The translations under genes were made by a program, and so were the position numbers. From positions 1 to 64,000 of the forward strand of contig JAJEBN010000062.1 of assembly GCA_022822525.1 (NCBI GenBank): DNA of 64,000 nt, in the 5' to 3' direction. The notes below the pieces were generated by a model that saw only the letters and a list, made by a program, of their open reading frames with translations, had not been told where the DNA came from and did not search any database. Positions 35,892 through 44,779 of the stretch are shown here, piece after piece (within the stretch, counting starts at the first letter, position 1; every line of letters begins with the position of its first letter). This stretch comes from Acidimicrobiia bacterium. Its GTDB lineage: Bacteria > Actinomycetota > Acidimicrobiia > Acidimicrobiales > Poriferisodalaceae.

Positions 35892-35914
35892 GCATCCGAT
35901 CGTGCATCGGGTGC
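35892..35914. promoter_or_regulatory. inverted repeat in the divergent bc/cytochrome c promoter region
   Basis: The 352-base interval 35837-36188 between the divergent operons has no convincing gene. It contains a 9-bp stem (35892-35900 with 35906-35914, one G-T pair) around a five-base loop, and a TATCGT (36119-36124) that could be a -10 box for the plus-strand gene. It may be a binding site for a regulator of both units. Confidence 0.35.
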
Positions 35915-36188
35915 GGCGGCGGCAGCAAGACCGGGGCAAAGATTACCGGCGCCCCGGCCATGGCGCGTGATGTTCTAGCACGGCAGCGTGCAGTCGCCAC
36001 AATTCCGCAAGCGCGATTCCGATGACTCCGCCCGCGCCGTCGACGCGACGGCGGCAACACAGTCTGCGCCATCGGCGCTACTGCATGGCAGACTTGCGCC
36101 TCGGTGCAGCGGAGCGCGTATCGTGCCCTGCGAACCAGGCGCCGCCGCCGATGCCAGACCCCCAGGGGGCAACCCCGCGGAGGAACCC

Positions 36189-36962
36189 GTGACCGAAGTT
36201 CCCGAGTACCTGCTTGAGCGCTCGCGACAGCGTCGAATCGCCTTGGGTGTACTCGAAGACGACGGCAGCGGCGCGGGCGGTGCAGCGGCTCCTGCAGCCG
36301 CAGGGGCGGCCGAGACCGCAGCAGCGGGGCCCTCGCAGGCGCAGATGATCGCTGCCGCCAAGGAAGCCGCGCTGCTCGAAGTCGAGCCCGAGCCCCCTGC
36401 CGATGCGGAGTGGGTGCTCGCGGCGCAGGTCCGGCACCGGATCCCGGTCTGGGTGCTGCCCGTGCTGTTCTGCCTGCCGCTGTGGGCGTTCGTGTACGTG
36501 AAACTGACCGAACCGCCGCCCGAGCCGATCACGGCCATCAACGAGGGAGCGGCCACCTACGCGGTGCGCTGCGCGAGCTGCCATGTCGGCGACGGCTCCG
36601 GCAGCGACGGCAGCGGCGTGGGCCGGCCGCTGTGGGACGGCGAGGTGCTGCTGACGTTCCCGAGCCTCGACGATTCGTTCATCGAGTGGCTTGCTGTGGG
36701 CTCAGAGGGCATCGGATTGGGCCAGCCGTACGGCGACCCGAACCGGCCCGGCGGAGCTCACATTTCCGGCGACACAGGCTCCAACATGCCTGCATTCGGC
36801 GAGGTGCTCAACGACCACCAGCTCTATTCGGTCGCGCGATACGTGCGCGAGGTGATCGGCGGCGAGGACATCAGCGACGAAGTCGCTGCTGAACGTGACG
36901 CAGAGTGGGAGCACCTCGGGGGCGGCGCGGTCACTGGCGGGGGCGGTGGCGGAGGCCACTAG
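36189..36962 (+). CDS. membrane-anchored cytochrome c
   Basis: 257 residues. The start is the GTG at 36189, with GGAGG seven bases upstream; a longer in-frame extension is rejected. The order is a hydrophilic N-terminus (VTEVPEYLLERSRQRRIALG), an Ala/Gly linker, a helix (WVLPVLFCLPLWAFVYVKL), then a monohaem domain with CASCH and a methionine in NMPAFGEVLND. The N-terminus matches the start of the subunit IV-like protein at 33306-34073. It is divergent from the bc operon and probably carries electrons between the complex and the oxidase. Confidence 0.88.
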   Translation: MTEVPEYLLERSRQRRIALGVLEDDGSGAGGAAAPAAAGAAETAAAGPSQAQMIAAAKEAALLEVEPEPPADAEWVLAAQVRHRIPVWVLPVLFCLPLWAFVYVKLTEPPPEPITAINEGAATYAVRCASCHVGDGSGSDGSGVGRPLWDGEVLLTFPSLDDSFIEWLAVGSEGIGLGQPYGDPNRPGGAHISGDTGSNMPAFGEVLNDHQLYSVARYVREVIGGEDISDEVAAERDAEWEHLGGGAVTGGGGGGGH

Positions 36963-37022
36963 CGCCCGAGGGTGGGCGCGACGGTCCTGCTGTCACGCCG
37001 CCCGGGATCCCGAACCGACATC

Positions 37023-38294
37023 GTGACGCAGACGCTCTCGTGCGATGTGCTCGTCGTGGGCGGCGGTCCTGCCGGCTGCGCAGCTGCGTACTGGTCAGCG
37101 CAGCAAGGGCATGACGTGCTGCTCATCGAGCGCTCGTCGCACCCGCGCGATCGGGCGTGCGGCGATGCGCTCACACCGGTCGCCGTCGGCGAGCTCATCG
37201 CCATGGGCTGCGATCCCCGCGCTGCGCGCTGGCATCTGCACCGGGGGCTGCGCATCACCGCTCACGGCCAGAGCCTCGAAGTCTTGTGGCCGCAGGGTGC
37301 TCAGTGGCCGGACTACGGCGCGGTAGTCCGAAGACCGCGACTGGACGCGCTCATGTTCGCCCGCGCCCAGGCAGCGGGTGCGCGCACGCTCAGCGGCACC
37401 GAAGTCACTGCACCGCTGATCACCGATGGACACCTGCGCGGCTGCCATGCCGTTGCACGACAGGACAGTGACGGTCGCGCCGGGGAGCTGACAGCGCTCG
37501 CCCGGTACGTCGTCATTGCCGACGGACCGCGTTCGAACTTCGGCCGCGCGCTCGGCACCGTTCGGACCCGCACCTACGCGCAGGGCTTGGCGATGCGTGC
37601 GTACTACCCGACGCCGCGCCACGCCGAGCCCTGGATCGAATCGGTCTTCGCCCTCACCGATTCGGGGGGCGATCAGCTGCCGGGGTACGGCTGGGTGTTC
37701 CCGGTCGGCGACGGCACCGCCAACGTCGGCGTCGGCTTGCTCAGCCACCACTACGGCAACGAGGCGATTTCTCTGGAACGCCTCTTCGAGCAGTGGACCG
37801 AGCAGATCCCCGACCGCTGGGAGATCGACGCCGCCGGGCCGCGCACTCCCCCGGTCGGCGGACGGCTGCCCATGGGGGGCTCGGTGCGACCTCGCTCAGG
37901 GCCGAACTGGGTCGTCGCGGGCGATGCTGCGGGCAGCGTCAACCCCTGGAACGGCGACGGCATCGGGCCGGCGCTGGCAACCGGCCGGCTGGCGGCTGAG
38001 GTCATCGGTCACGCGCTCGACGCGGATGACGGCCTCATGCTGCGCGGCTACGAGGCTGCGCTCGCGGATCGCTGGGAGCGCTATCACCATCTGGGCCGCA
38101 TGACGACGCGCGCCCTGGGTCGCCCCGGGCTGATGCGCAAGCTGACCCAGCTCGCGATCCGCTCGCCGCGTATGGGCGACCTCGCGATGCGCGTCTCGAC
38201 CGATCTGCTGCAAACCGACACCGGTCCACGCGGTCCGCGCGGCGTCTACCGGGCGGCCGCCGGCATGGCAAGGCTCTGGCGAGACCGCACCTGA
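37023..38294 (+). CDS. geranylgeranyl reductase-family flavoprotein
   Basis: 423 residues. The N-terminal FAD site DVLVVGGGPAGCAAAYWSAQ, the RDRACGDALTP motif and the C-terminal VVAGDAAGSVNPWNGDGIGP are typical of the geranylgeranyl reductase family. Members reduce isoprenoid chains of lipids, chlorophyll or menaquinone (MenJ). Beside the respiratory genes, a role in menaquinone saturation is the simplest reading, not proven. The GTG at 37023 begins five residues before the FAD motif; it lies 60 bases after the cytochrome gene. Confidence 0.85.
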   Translation: MTQTLSCDVLVVGGGPAGCAAAYWSAQQGHDVLLIERSSHPRDRACGDALTPVAVGELIAMGCDPRAARWHLHRGLRITAHGQSLEVLWPQGAQWPDYGAVVRRPRLDALMFARAQAAGARTLSGTEVTAPLITDGHLRGCHAVARQDSDGRAGELTALARYVVIADGPRSNFGRALGTVRTRTYAQGLAMRAYYPTPRHAEPWIESVFALTDSGGDQLPGYGWVFPVGDGTANVGVGLLSHHYGNEAISLERLFEQWTEQIPDRWEIDAAGPRTPPVGGRLPMGGSVRPRSGPNWVVAGDAAGSVNPWNGDGIGPALATGRLAAEVIGHALDADDGLMLRGYEAALADRWERYHHLGRMTTRALGRPGLMRKLTQLAIRSPRMGDLAMRVSTDLLQTDTGPRGPRGVYRAAAGMARLWRDRT

Positions 38295-38345
38295 GCCGCC
38301 CCTGCGTCCAGTCGAACCGCTTGGCTGAACGCTGGCCGCCGCCGT

Positions 38346-39626
38346 TCAGGAGACCGCTGCGGCAGTGGCTATGGCGGTGAGGGCTTCGTCGATGACGCCG
38401 GGGGTGTGGGCGAGACCGACGAAGATCGCCTCGTAGGCGCCGGGGGCGAGGGCCACGCCTCGGCGGAGCAGTTCGGCGTGGAGGCGTGCGTAGGCCTGCT
38501 CGTCGGTGGAGCGTGCGTCGTCGTAGTCGACCGGAGCCCAGCCGACTGCGGGTGCCGGACCGCAGTACAAGCCGACGAGGGTGCCGACCTGGGTGACGAC
38601 GGCGTCGAAGCCGGCAGTGGCCAGCACATCACGCAGGCCGTCGGCGAACTGGCCGGCGCGAGCCTCGAGCTCGCCGTATGCGGCGGGCGTCAGCAGGTCC
38701 AACGCGGCGAGGCCTGCTGCGGTCGCCAGCGGATTGCCCGACAGTGTGCCGGCTTGGTACACCGGACCTGTCGGCGCCAGCGTCTCCATGATCTCTGAGC
38801 GGGCGCCCAGCGCGCCGATGGGCAGGCCGCCGCCGATGACCTTGCCGTAGCACGAGATGTCAGGCGTCACGCCGAACCGCTCAGCCGCGCCGCCGGCGCT
38901 CAAGCGGAAGCCAGTGATGACCTCGTCGAAGATCAGCAGTGCCCCCGAGTCGGTGCAGGCCTGCCGCAAGCCCGCCAGGAAGCCTGGCGCCGGCGGGACG
39001 AGCCCCATGTTCGCCGCCACGGGTTCGACCACGACCGCGGCCACCTGATCGTTGAGTTCTGGCACGACGTTGTAGGGCGCGACGATCGTGTCGGCCACGG
39101 CGCTCGGCGGAACCCCGGCTGAGCCGGACAGGCCGAGCGTGGCGACACCGCTGCCGCCCGCAGCCAGCAGCGCATCTGCATGGCCGTGGTAGCAGCCGGC
39201 GAACTTGACGATCTGCGGCCGTCCGGTGAAGCCGCGCGCGAGCCGGACCGCAGTCATCGTTGCTTCGGTGCCGCTGCTGACCAGGCGTACCTGCTCGACC
39301 CCTGGCGCGGCGTTCGCGATGCGCTCGGCCAGTGCCACCTCGCGTTCGGTCGGCGCGCCGTATGACGTGCCGTCGGCTGCAGCCTTCGCTATGGCCTCGG
39401 TGATCCCAGGATGGGCATGGCCCGCGATGATCGCCCCGTAGGACTGCACGAAATCGATGTAGCGGCAGCCTTCCGCGTCGGTGACGTACGGCCCGCTGGC
39501 AGATGCCACGAAGTACGGCGTGCCGCCGACCGAGCCGAACGCACGCACGGGCGAGTTGACGCCGCCGGGAATCACCCCGCGCGCAGCTTCGAACAGTTCG
39601 GCATTCGTGGTTCTCGGCGCGGTCAC
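38346..39626 (-). CDS. hemL: glutamate-1-semialdehyde 2,1-aminomutase
   Basis: A 426-residue PLP enzyme that makes 5-aminolevulinate in the C5 pathway. PGGVNSPVRAFGSVGGTPYF, FAGCYHGHADALLAAGGSG and the PLP lysine motif SCYGKVIGGGLPIGALG are present. The GTG start overlaps the stop of an 11-codon frame that begins four bases after hemD. With hemA, hemC and hemD upstream, it forms a tetrapyrrole operon lacking hemB. Confidence 0.96.
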   Translation of the reverse strand: MTAPRTTNAELFEAARGVIPGGVNSPVRAFGSVGGTPYFVASASGPYVTDAEGCRYIDFVQSYGAIIAGHAHPGITEAIAKAAADGTSYGAPTEREVALAERIANAAPGVEQVRLVSSGTEATMTAVRLARGFTGRPQIVKFAGCYHGHADALLAAGGSGVATLGLSGSAGVPPSAVADTIVAPYNVVPELNDQVAAVVVEPVAANMGLVPPAPGFLAGLRQACTDSGALLIFDEVITGFRLSAGGAAERFGVTPDISCYGKVIGGGLPIGALGARSEIMETLAPTGPVYQAGTLSGNPLATAAGLAALDLLTPAAYGELEARAGQFADGLRDVLATAGFDAVVTQVGTLVGLYCGPAPAVGWAPVDYDDARSTDEQAYARLHAELLRRGVALAPGAYEAIFVGLAHTPGVIDEALTAIATAAAVS

Positions 39627-39662
39627 GGGCCGCAGCGTAGGGGTGCCGATCCGCGCACGCGC

Positions 39663-40457
39663 TCAGGGCTCTGCGAGCTTCCCCGAGTCGTCGAGGGCTG
39701 CTGCGACCGCCTCCGCGAGGCCTTCATCGGACGGCTGTGCGGCAACGGCGGCGACCGGCACGCCCGCATCGGCGCATGCGGCCGCGGTGGTGCGACCGAT
39801 GCACACCACCCTTGCGTGGACCGATCCGCCGCCGAGCTGGCTGAGGTGGCCGTGCACCGCGGAGGGCGAGGCGAATATCACCGCATCCGCGGTGGCCACA
39901 TCGGCGATGTGGTGGTCTGACAGCGTGGGCGTGATCGTCCGGTAGGCCCGGACCGCGTCCACCGTCCAGCCGCGGGCTCGCAGGCCGTCGACAAGCTCGG
40001 GACGAGCCTGCGATGACTGCGGCACGAAGCACGAATCACCCGGACCGGGAGCGGGGAATGCCGCAGCAAGCCCTGCAGCGTCGTTGCGTTCGGGCACGAG
40101 ATTGACCGGGCGGTTGATCTCAGCCTCCACGCGCTCGGCGGTGGAGGGACCGACTGCCGCGATGCGGATGCGCGCGAACCTGCGCCGCACACCCCGCCGG
40201 TCGGCACGGGCGAAGGTGGCCGCCACCGCGTTCGACGATGTGAACGCGACCCAGCTGAACTGCTCGAGTCGCAGCAGCGCGTCATCGAGCGGCTGGCCAC
40301 CGTCCAAGGGCGGCACCACCGCGATGGCCGGCGCCAGCACGGGGTTCGCCCCCCGCTGCAGCAGCGCCGCTGCCAGGCCGCTCGCCTGGTGTGATGCGCG
40401 CGTGATGACGACAGTCCGACCCGCGAGATCGGCGGCCATCGGTTCACTCATGTTCAC
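39663..40457 (-). CDS. hemD: uroporphyrinogen-III synthase
   Basis: 264 residues of the low-similarity HemD family. VVITRASHQASGLAAALLQR, FSWVAFTSSNAVAATFARA and AAVGPSTAERVE are the conserved points. It closes hydroxymethylbilane to uroporphyrinogen III in the cytosol. GTG at 40457 and ATG at 40451 are possible starts; the latter overlaps by eight bases (ATGAGTGA) the stop of a 41-codon frame bridging from hemC. Confidence 0.88.
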   Translation of the reverse strand: MNMSEPMAADLAGRTVVITRASHQASGLAAALLQRGANPVLAPAIAVVPPLDGGQPLDDALLRLEQFSWVAFTSSNAVAATFARADRRGVRRRFARIRIAAVGPSTAERVEAEINRPVNLVPERNDAAGLAAAFPAPGPGDSCFVPQSSQARPELVDGLRARGWTVDAVRAYRTITPTLSDHHIADVATADAVIFASPSAVHGHLSQLGGGSVHARVVCIGRTTAAACADAGVPVAAVAAQPSDEGLAEAVAAALDDSGKLAEP

Positions 40458-40569
40458 GGCGCACCGAACAGGCGGTGTGCAGCGAGGCTGCGCGCTTCAA
40501 CGTCAGAGGGTTCGGGGCGGCACATGCCGACGCTGCGCATGCGGCTGGTGGAGCTTGCCGGAAGGACAT
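40444..40569 (-). other. junction micro-ORF between hemC and hemD
   Basis: A 41-codon frame, starting in a TGATG overlap with the hemC stop and ending eight bases into hemD if that starts at 40451. Product MSFRQAPPAACAASACAAPN and so on; cysteine-containing, no family. The longest bridging frame in the window; it may be a chance open frame. Confidence 0.3.
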
Positions 40570-41462
40570 CACGACACGGGATCCGCTGAGCCGACGCGGG
40601 CGAGAAGCTCAACGGCGAGCGCGACACCGAGGCCCTCGCCATCGAGGTCGCGGCCCGATGCACGCGCCACGCTGCCACGATCGCCGGCAGCCAGAACGGC
40701 AGACATCGCGATGCAGCCGTCGGCGTCGACCGTGGCGTGAGCCCCGGTGGGCAGATCGCAGCCGCCGCCGAGCGTCCGCAGGAACGCGCGCTCCGCACGG
40801 ACGCACCGTGTCGTCACCGCGTCGATGATCGCGCCGACGGCAGCAGCTATGTCAGCGCCGTCAGCGCGGTGCTCGACCGCGACGGCGCCCTGCCCGACCT
40901 GTGGCACAAGTTCGTCGACGCTGAAGTGCTGCGCTGTGCGGTGGGACTCGCCGAGACGCTCCAGCGCCACCGCAGCCACGACAACGGCGTCGATATCAGG
41001 ATCGTCGGCCGCGCCGATGCGGCGGGCCATGTTGCCGCGTAGGCCGACAAAGCGCAGATCCGGACGTTTGGACGCGATCTGGCACTGACGGCGCTGTGAG
41101 CCAGTCGCCACGACGCCGCCGCGCGGGATCTCGTCGAGCGCGAGCCCGACGAGCGCATCGCGCGCATCGCCTCTCGCCAAGCAGCCCGCCAACGTCAAAC
41201 CTGAAGTCGGCTCGGAGCGCATGTCCTTGGCGCTGTGCACCGCGAGGTCTGCTCGCCCATCGAGGACCGCCGCCTGCACTTCGGTCACAAACACGCCCCG
41301 ACCGGACATCTGCGAGATCGGCGTAGACAGGTCCTTGTCGCCCGAGGTGGACACCGGCACCAGCTCGATGGGAGACCCGGACCATCCGACTGCTGCCAGT
41401 GCCTCCTGCACGGCGCGCGCCTGCCAGATTGCCAGCGGGCTCGATCGTGTCGCGATCCTCAC
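40569..41462 (-). CDS. hemC: porphobilinogen deaminase (hydroxymethylbilane synthase)
   Basis: 297 residues. The N-terminus MRIATRSSPLAIWQARAVQE, VHSAKDMRSE and the cofactor-binding C235 in RTLGGGCDLPTG are intact. It polymerises four porphobilinogens on a dipyrromethane cofactor. GTG start, 11 bases after hemA. Confidence 0.96.
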   Translation of the reverse strand: MRIATRSSPLAIWQARAVQEALAAVGWSGSPIELVPVSTSGDKDLSTPISQMSGRGVFVTEVQAAVLDGRADLAVHSAKDMRSEPTSGLTLAGCLARGDARDALVGLALDEIPRGGVVATGSQRRQCQIASKRPDLRFVGLRGNMARRIGAADDPDIDAVVVAAVALERLGESHRTAQHFSVDELVPQVGQGAVAVEHRADGADIAAAVGAIIDAVTTRCVRAERAFLRTLGGGCDLPTGAHATVDADGCIAMSAVLAAGDRGSVARASGRDLDGEGLGVALAVELLARVGSADPVS

Positions 41463-41473
41463 GCAGCCCGGAT

Positions 41474-42733
41474 CTACAGGTCGAACAGGTCGCGCACCGA
41501 GTCAGCCAGCCGGTCGCCCTTGGCCTTGCCGGCGGCGGAGCGCAGCGCCACCGTGGGCTGGTGCAGCAGCTTGTTCACGAAGGCCTTCGTGGCCCGTTCG
41601 AGCGCCTCGCGCGCGCCGTCGTCAAGCTGGGGATTGGCTGCGAGCGCCCGCTCGAGTTCGTTCTGGCGCACCGCCTCTGCGGTGGCCCGCAGGGACTCGA
41701 TCAGCGGCGCCATCTCGCGGGCGGAGCGGTCGGCGGCGAAGCGCTCGATCTCGGCGGCCAAGATCGACTCGACTGCCGCCACTTCAGCCCGCCGGCTGGC
41801 CTGGCCCGCATGGGCGAAGCGCGCCAGGTCGTCCATGTCGAGCAAGGTGACACCCGCAATGCGTGCAACGGCAGGATCGACATCGCGCGGCACCGCGATG
41901 TCCACGATCAGCAACGGACGCCCGGCACGGCGCGCGATGACTTCTCCCACGCTCGCATGGTCGACGATGACCGAAGTGGCTCCGGTGGATGTCAGCAGCA
42001 GATCGACCTCGACGAGTGCATCCTCGAGGCTGCCCAGCGGCAGGTGACGGCCGCCGACGCGAGCGGCCAAGGCTTCGGCGTGCGACGGCGTGCGGTTCGC
42101 GACTTGCACCGACGCGGGGCCGGCTGCCGCGAGCGCTACCACCATGCCGTCGGCCATCTCACCGGCACCCACCACGAGCACATGGCGATCTGACAGCGAA
42201 CCGAGGTGGGTGACCGCCATGTGGACGGCTGCGTGGCTGATCGACGCAGTGCCCCGTGCGATGCCGGTCTCGGTGCGGGCGCGCTTTGCAGCCGTGATGC
42301 CAGATCGGAACAGCTGATTCAGCACCGTGCCGGCGGTGCCCTCGACACGTGCCATGTCCCAGGCTGTGCGCACCTGGCCCAAGATCTCGTGCTCGCCCAG
42401 CACCGCCGAGTCGAGGCCGCTGGCGACCCGGAACAGATGATGGGCTGCAGCATCGTCGTAGTGCACGTAGAGGTGGTCGGTCAGCTCGGCGGGCGCGGCG
42501 CCCGACAGGGTGCAGAAGAAGTCGCGCAGCTCACCGAAAGCGGCATGGAATTTCTCCGCGAAGACGTACACCTCGGTCCGGTTGCAGGTGGAGACGACGA
42601 CCGCCTCGCTGACGTGCTCGCACGAGGCGAGATCGCTCAGTCGTTTCGGCACGTCGGCGGCGGCGACCGTGCAGCGCTCCAGCAACTCGAGCGGCGCGCT
42701 GCGATGGCTCACGCCCATGACAACGATGGACAC
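41474..42733 (-). CDS. hemA: glutamyl-tRNA reductase
   Basis: 419 residues. The catalytic cysteine lies in VVSTCNRTEVYVF, and the NADPH-binding region is VLVVGAGEMADGMVVALAAA. The C-terminal dimerisation helix is complete. It makes glutamate semialdehyde from Glu-tRNA, the first committed step to haem. The GTG at 42733 begins VSIVVMGVSHRSAPLELLE; the frame is open further upstream but without similarity. First gene of the hem operon. Confidence 0.95.
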   Translation of the reverse strand: MSIVVMGVSHRSAPLELLERCTVAAADVPKRLSDLASCEHVSEAVVVSTCNRTEVYVFAEKFHAAFGELRDFFCTLSGAAPAELTDHLYVHYDDAAAHHLFRVASGLDSAVLGEHEILGQVRTAWDMARVEGTAGTVLNQLFRSGITAAKRARTETGIARGTASISHAAVHMAVTHLGSLSDRHVLVVGAGEMADGMVVALAAAGPASVQVANRTPSHAEALAARVGGRHLPLGSLEDALVEVDLLLTSTGATSVIVDHASVGEVIARRAGRPLLIVDIAVPRDVDPAVARIAGVTLLDMDDLARFAHAGQASRRAEVAAVESILAAEIERFAADRSAREMAPLIESLRATAEAVRQNELERALAANPQLDDGAREALERATKAFVNKLLHQPTVALRSAAGKAKGDRLADSVRDLFDL

Positions 42734-42839
42734 GTGGATTACCCAGGGTTCGGGAATGCGGCCCGCACAGTCTCGCCGATGCAGCACCCTGTTTCCACGC
42801 GTTCTGCCCGACGTCGCACGAGAACTTTGACTCAGTCGC

Positions 42840-42929
42840 TCAGGCGAAGAAGAAGACCAGCCTGATCGTCGCCGCGATCAGGATGAGCGCCGCGAGCGCG
42901 CCGAGCACGATCGCCGTGCGCAGGCTCAT
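42840..42929 (-). CDS. 29-residue single-helix membrane peptide
   Basis: A short frame MSLRTAIVLGALAALILIAA followed by TIRLVFFFA. It is almost entirely one membrane-spanning helix with a positively charged N-terminus, so N-in. Its ATG overlaps the stop of the SAM hydroxide adenosyltransferase gene (ATGA, 42929-42926), so translation is likely coupled. No homologue recognised. The regular hydrophobic pattern and coupling argue for a real product; function unknown. Confidence 0.5.
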   Translation of the reverse strand: MSLRTAIVLGALAALILIAATIRLVFFFA

Positions 42930-43750
42930 GTCGCCCGGCGCAGTCGCACCTCTGTGCCGGCTGCAAAGCCGAGGTGCTCCGCGCTCCCGCCGGCGACGGT
43001 GAGCTCCAGCAGGCCGTAAGGGTCATCAGACAGCGCGAGGCTGGCGTCAGGGACCGAACCCGGCGGCGCGAGCTGGACCGTCTGGGAACTTGCCTCTGCT
43101 GGGACACCAGCACCGGCGGTCGAGGTCCATTCCGCGACCAGCACCCTGCCGAGCGGCGCCAGCACGTCGCGGTCCACGTTGAGCTGCACGGTGCCCCACC
43201 GGGTGATCGACAGGACCTCCGCCGTCACCGATCCGTCGGTCTCGGTGCGGGGGACAGCGACGAGGGATGGCATCAGCAGAGCGGGCTCGATCTGGCCTCC
43301 CAGCGCCTCAAGCGGTTCGCCCGCTGCCAACCGGCCCGCCGCAGGCGCCAGGACGTCTCGCGCCGGGTGCACTGCCTGCCCGCCGGATGCGCCGCCGTCT
43401 GCGCCGATGCGGACTGCCGCGTCCGCACCGCCCACTGCGGCGGTGGCCGCGGCCAGCACACCGTTGTCGGGACCGACCAGCATCGACTGCCCGTCGCCGA
43501 CAGACACGGCGATCGCCGCTCGATCCAGTCGCTGGCCCAGCGACGCCAGCACCACCCCCGGCGCAAGATGCGGCACGCTGCGGGCGAGCATCAGCGCTGC
43601 GGTGCGGGTGTCGTTCGGGTCGATGTGGTGGCACAGGTCGATCACGGCGACCCGGGGCGCAGCCTGGCGGATGATCGAGTGGATGAGTCCTACGGACTCG
43701 TCGGCAGTGCCCAGGTCGCTCAGGCAGGTGACGGTGTCGAACCCACTCAT
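42926..43750 (-). CDS. SAM hydroxide adenosyltransferase-family protein (DUF62)
   Basis: 274 residues. GFDTVTCLSDLGTADESVGL, IDLCHHIDPNDTRTAALMLA and MLVGPDNGVLAAAT are typical of the family that hydrolyses S-adenosylmethionine to adenosine and methionine, related to SAM chlorinases and fluorinases. The start ATG at 43750 overlaps the stop of a 12-codon frame that itself overlaps the proC stop. The physiological purpose of these hydrolases is unclear. Confidence 0.85.
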   Translation of the reverse strand: MSGFDTVTCLSDLGTADESVGLIHSIIRQAAPRVAVIDLCHHIDPNDTRTAALMLARSVPHLAPGVVLASLGQRLDRAAIAVSVGDGQSMLVGPDNGVLAAATAAVGGADAAVRIGADGGASGGQAVHPARDVLAPAAGRLAAGEPLEALGGQIEPALLMPSLVAVPRTETDGSVTAEVLSITRWGTVQLNVDRDVLAPLGRVLVAEWTSTAGAGVPAEASSQTVQLAPPGSVPDASLALSDDPYGLLELTVAGGSAEHLGFAAGTEVRLRRAT

Positions 43751-43785
43751 CCCGCTCCGCCGTTGATCGGCTCGCCTGCGGTCAC
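43747..43785 (-). other. junction micro-ORF between proC and the SAM-hydrolase gene
   Basis: A 12-codon frame, VTAGEPINGGAG, between a GTGA overlap with the proC stop and an ATGA overlap with the downstream start. Confidence 0.35.
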
Positions 43786-44573
43786 GAAGCACCGAGCTCG
43801 GTGGACCTGCGCGTTGCGGACTCGACTGCAGCAGCGAATGCCGCTCGCACGCCGTGACGCTCCAGCTCGCGAAGACCCGCTGCGGTGGTGCCGCCCGGCG
43901 AGGTCACGTCGGCGCGGAGATCGGCCGGCGAGCGGCCATCGGCCAGCAGCGTCGCAGCGCCCAGCAGCGTCTGGTTGGCCAGCTCGGATGCCACCGGGCG
44001 AGCGAGGCCCATGAGCACGCCTGCCTCAATTAGCGCCTCAGCCACGAGGAAGACGTAGGCAGGCCCCGAGCCGGACAATCCCGTCACGGCATCCATGAGG
44101 TGCTCGGGGACTCGCACGACACGACCCACCGAACCCAGGATCTCCTCCGCCCACGCGAGGTCGGCGTCGGTGGCCCGGTCGTTGCCGCAGATTGCCGCGG
44201 CGCCTTGGGACACGAGCGCCGGCGTATTGGGCATTGCGCGCACGATCGGCGTGCTGGCGCCCGTGGCGCCGTCGAGCGTTGCCAGCGTCACCCCAGCGGC
44301 TATCGACAGCATCCGGTCGGTGCCGGCTGCCGCGACCTCCGCTGCGACCGAACCGATGACGTCGGGCTTGGTGGCCAAGATGGCGCCGGTCGATGCCACC
44401 ACGCGGTCCGAGGTCGTCACGCCGTATCTGCCCGCCAGCTCATCACGACGAGCCGCGATCGGCTCCGTCACGGCGATGCCCTGCGCGGGGCGCCCGCCCG
44501 CCAGCAATCCGCCCAGCAGCGCCTCGCCCATCTTCCCGCCGCCCACGATCAGCAGTTCGACCCCAGATGCCAT
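43782..44573 (-). CDS. proC: pyrroline-5-carboxylate reductase
   Basis: 263 residues. The N-terminal NAD(P)-binding motif LLIVGGGKMGEALLGGLLAG, VRAMPNTPALVSQGAAAICG and the C-terminal signature (ELANQTLLGAATLLADG, DVTSPGGTTAAGL) are present. It performs the last step of proline synthesis. TACCGT lies six bases before the ATG, consistent with leaderless transcription. Confidence 0.95.
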   Translation of the reverse strand: MASGVELLIVGGGKMGEALLGGLLAGGRPAQGIAVTEPIAARRDELAGRYGVTTSDRVVASTGAILATKPDVIGSVAAEVAAAGTDRMLSIAAGVTLATLDGATGASTPIVRAMPNTPALVSQGAAAICGNDRATDADLAWAEEILGSVGRVVRVPEHLMDAVTGLSGSGPAYVFLVAEALIEAGVLMGLARPVASELANQTLLGAATLLADGRSPADLRADVTSPGGTTAAGLRELERHGVRAAFAAAVESATRRSTELGAS

Positions 44574-44674
44574 GCGGTCACGGTACCGGACTGCCTCCGG
44601 ACCGCTGCCGTGGAATCACCCGTCGGCCGCGAATCTCGGGCGCACGCGGCGCAGGATCTCGCCAGTCTGGTGGT

Positions 44675-44734
44675 GCCGGGGCATTCGTTGAGAATGGGGC
44701 ACGTCCCTGCATGCCTGCCGCCGAATGCCCCGGC
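44675..44734. terminator. 13-bp inverted repeat between the YbjN-like gene and proC
   Basis: GCCGGGGCATTCG (44675-44687) and CGAATGCCCCGGC (44722-44734) pair perfectly over 13 bases around a 34-base loop. It lies after the YbjN-like gene stop and about 100 bases before proC. There is no U-run, so it may be a terminator of actinobacterial type or a regulatory structure. Confidence 0.4.
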
Positions 44735-44779
44735 GAGCGCTGAATCAATCAGAAATGGCTGAAAGTAGTCAAGTGAATT

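Noticed and set aside
35988..36188. Extended N-terminus of the cytochrome c gene
   Set aside because: A strong GGAGG precedes the GTG at 36189, and the motif shared with the subunit IV-like protein starts there.
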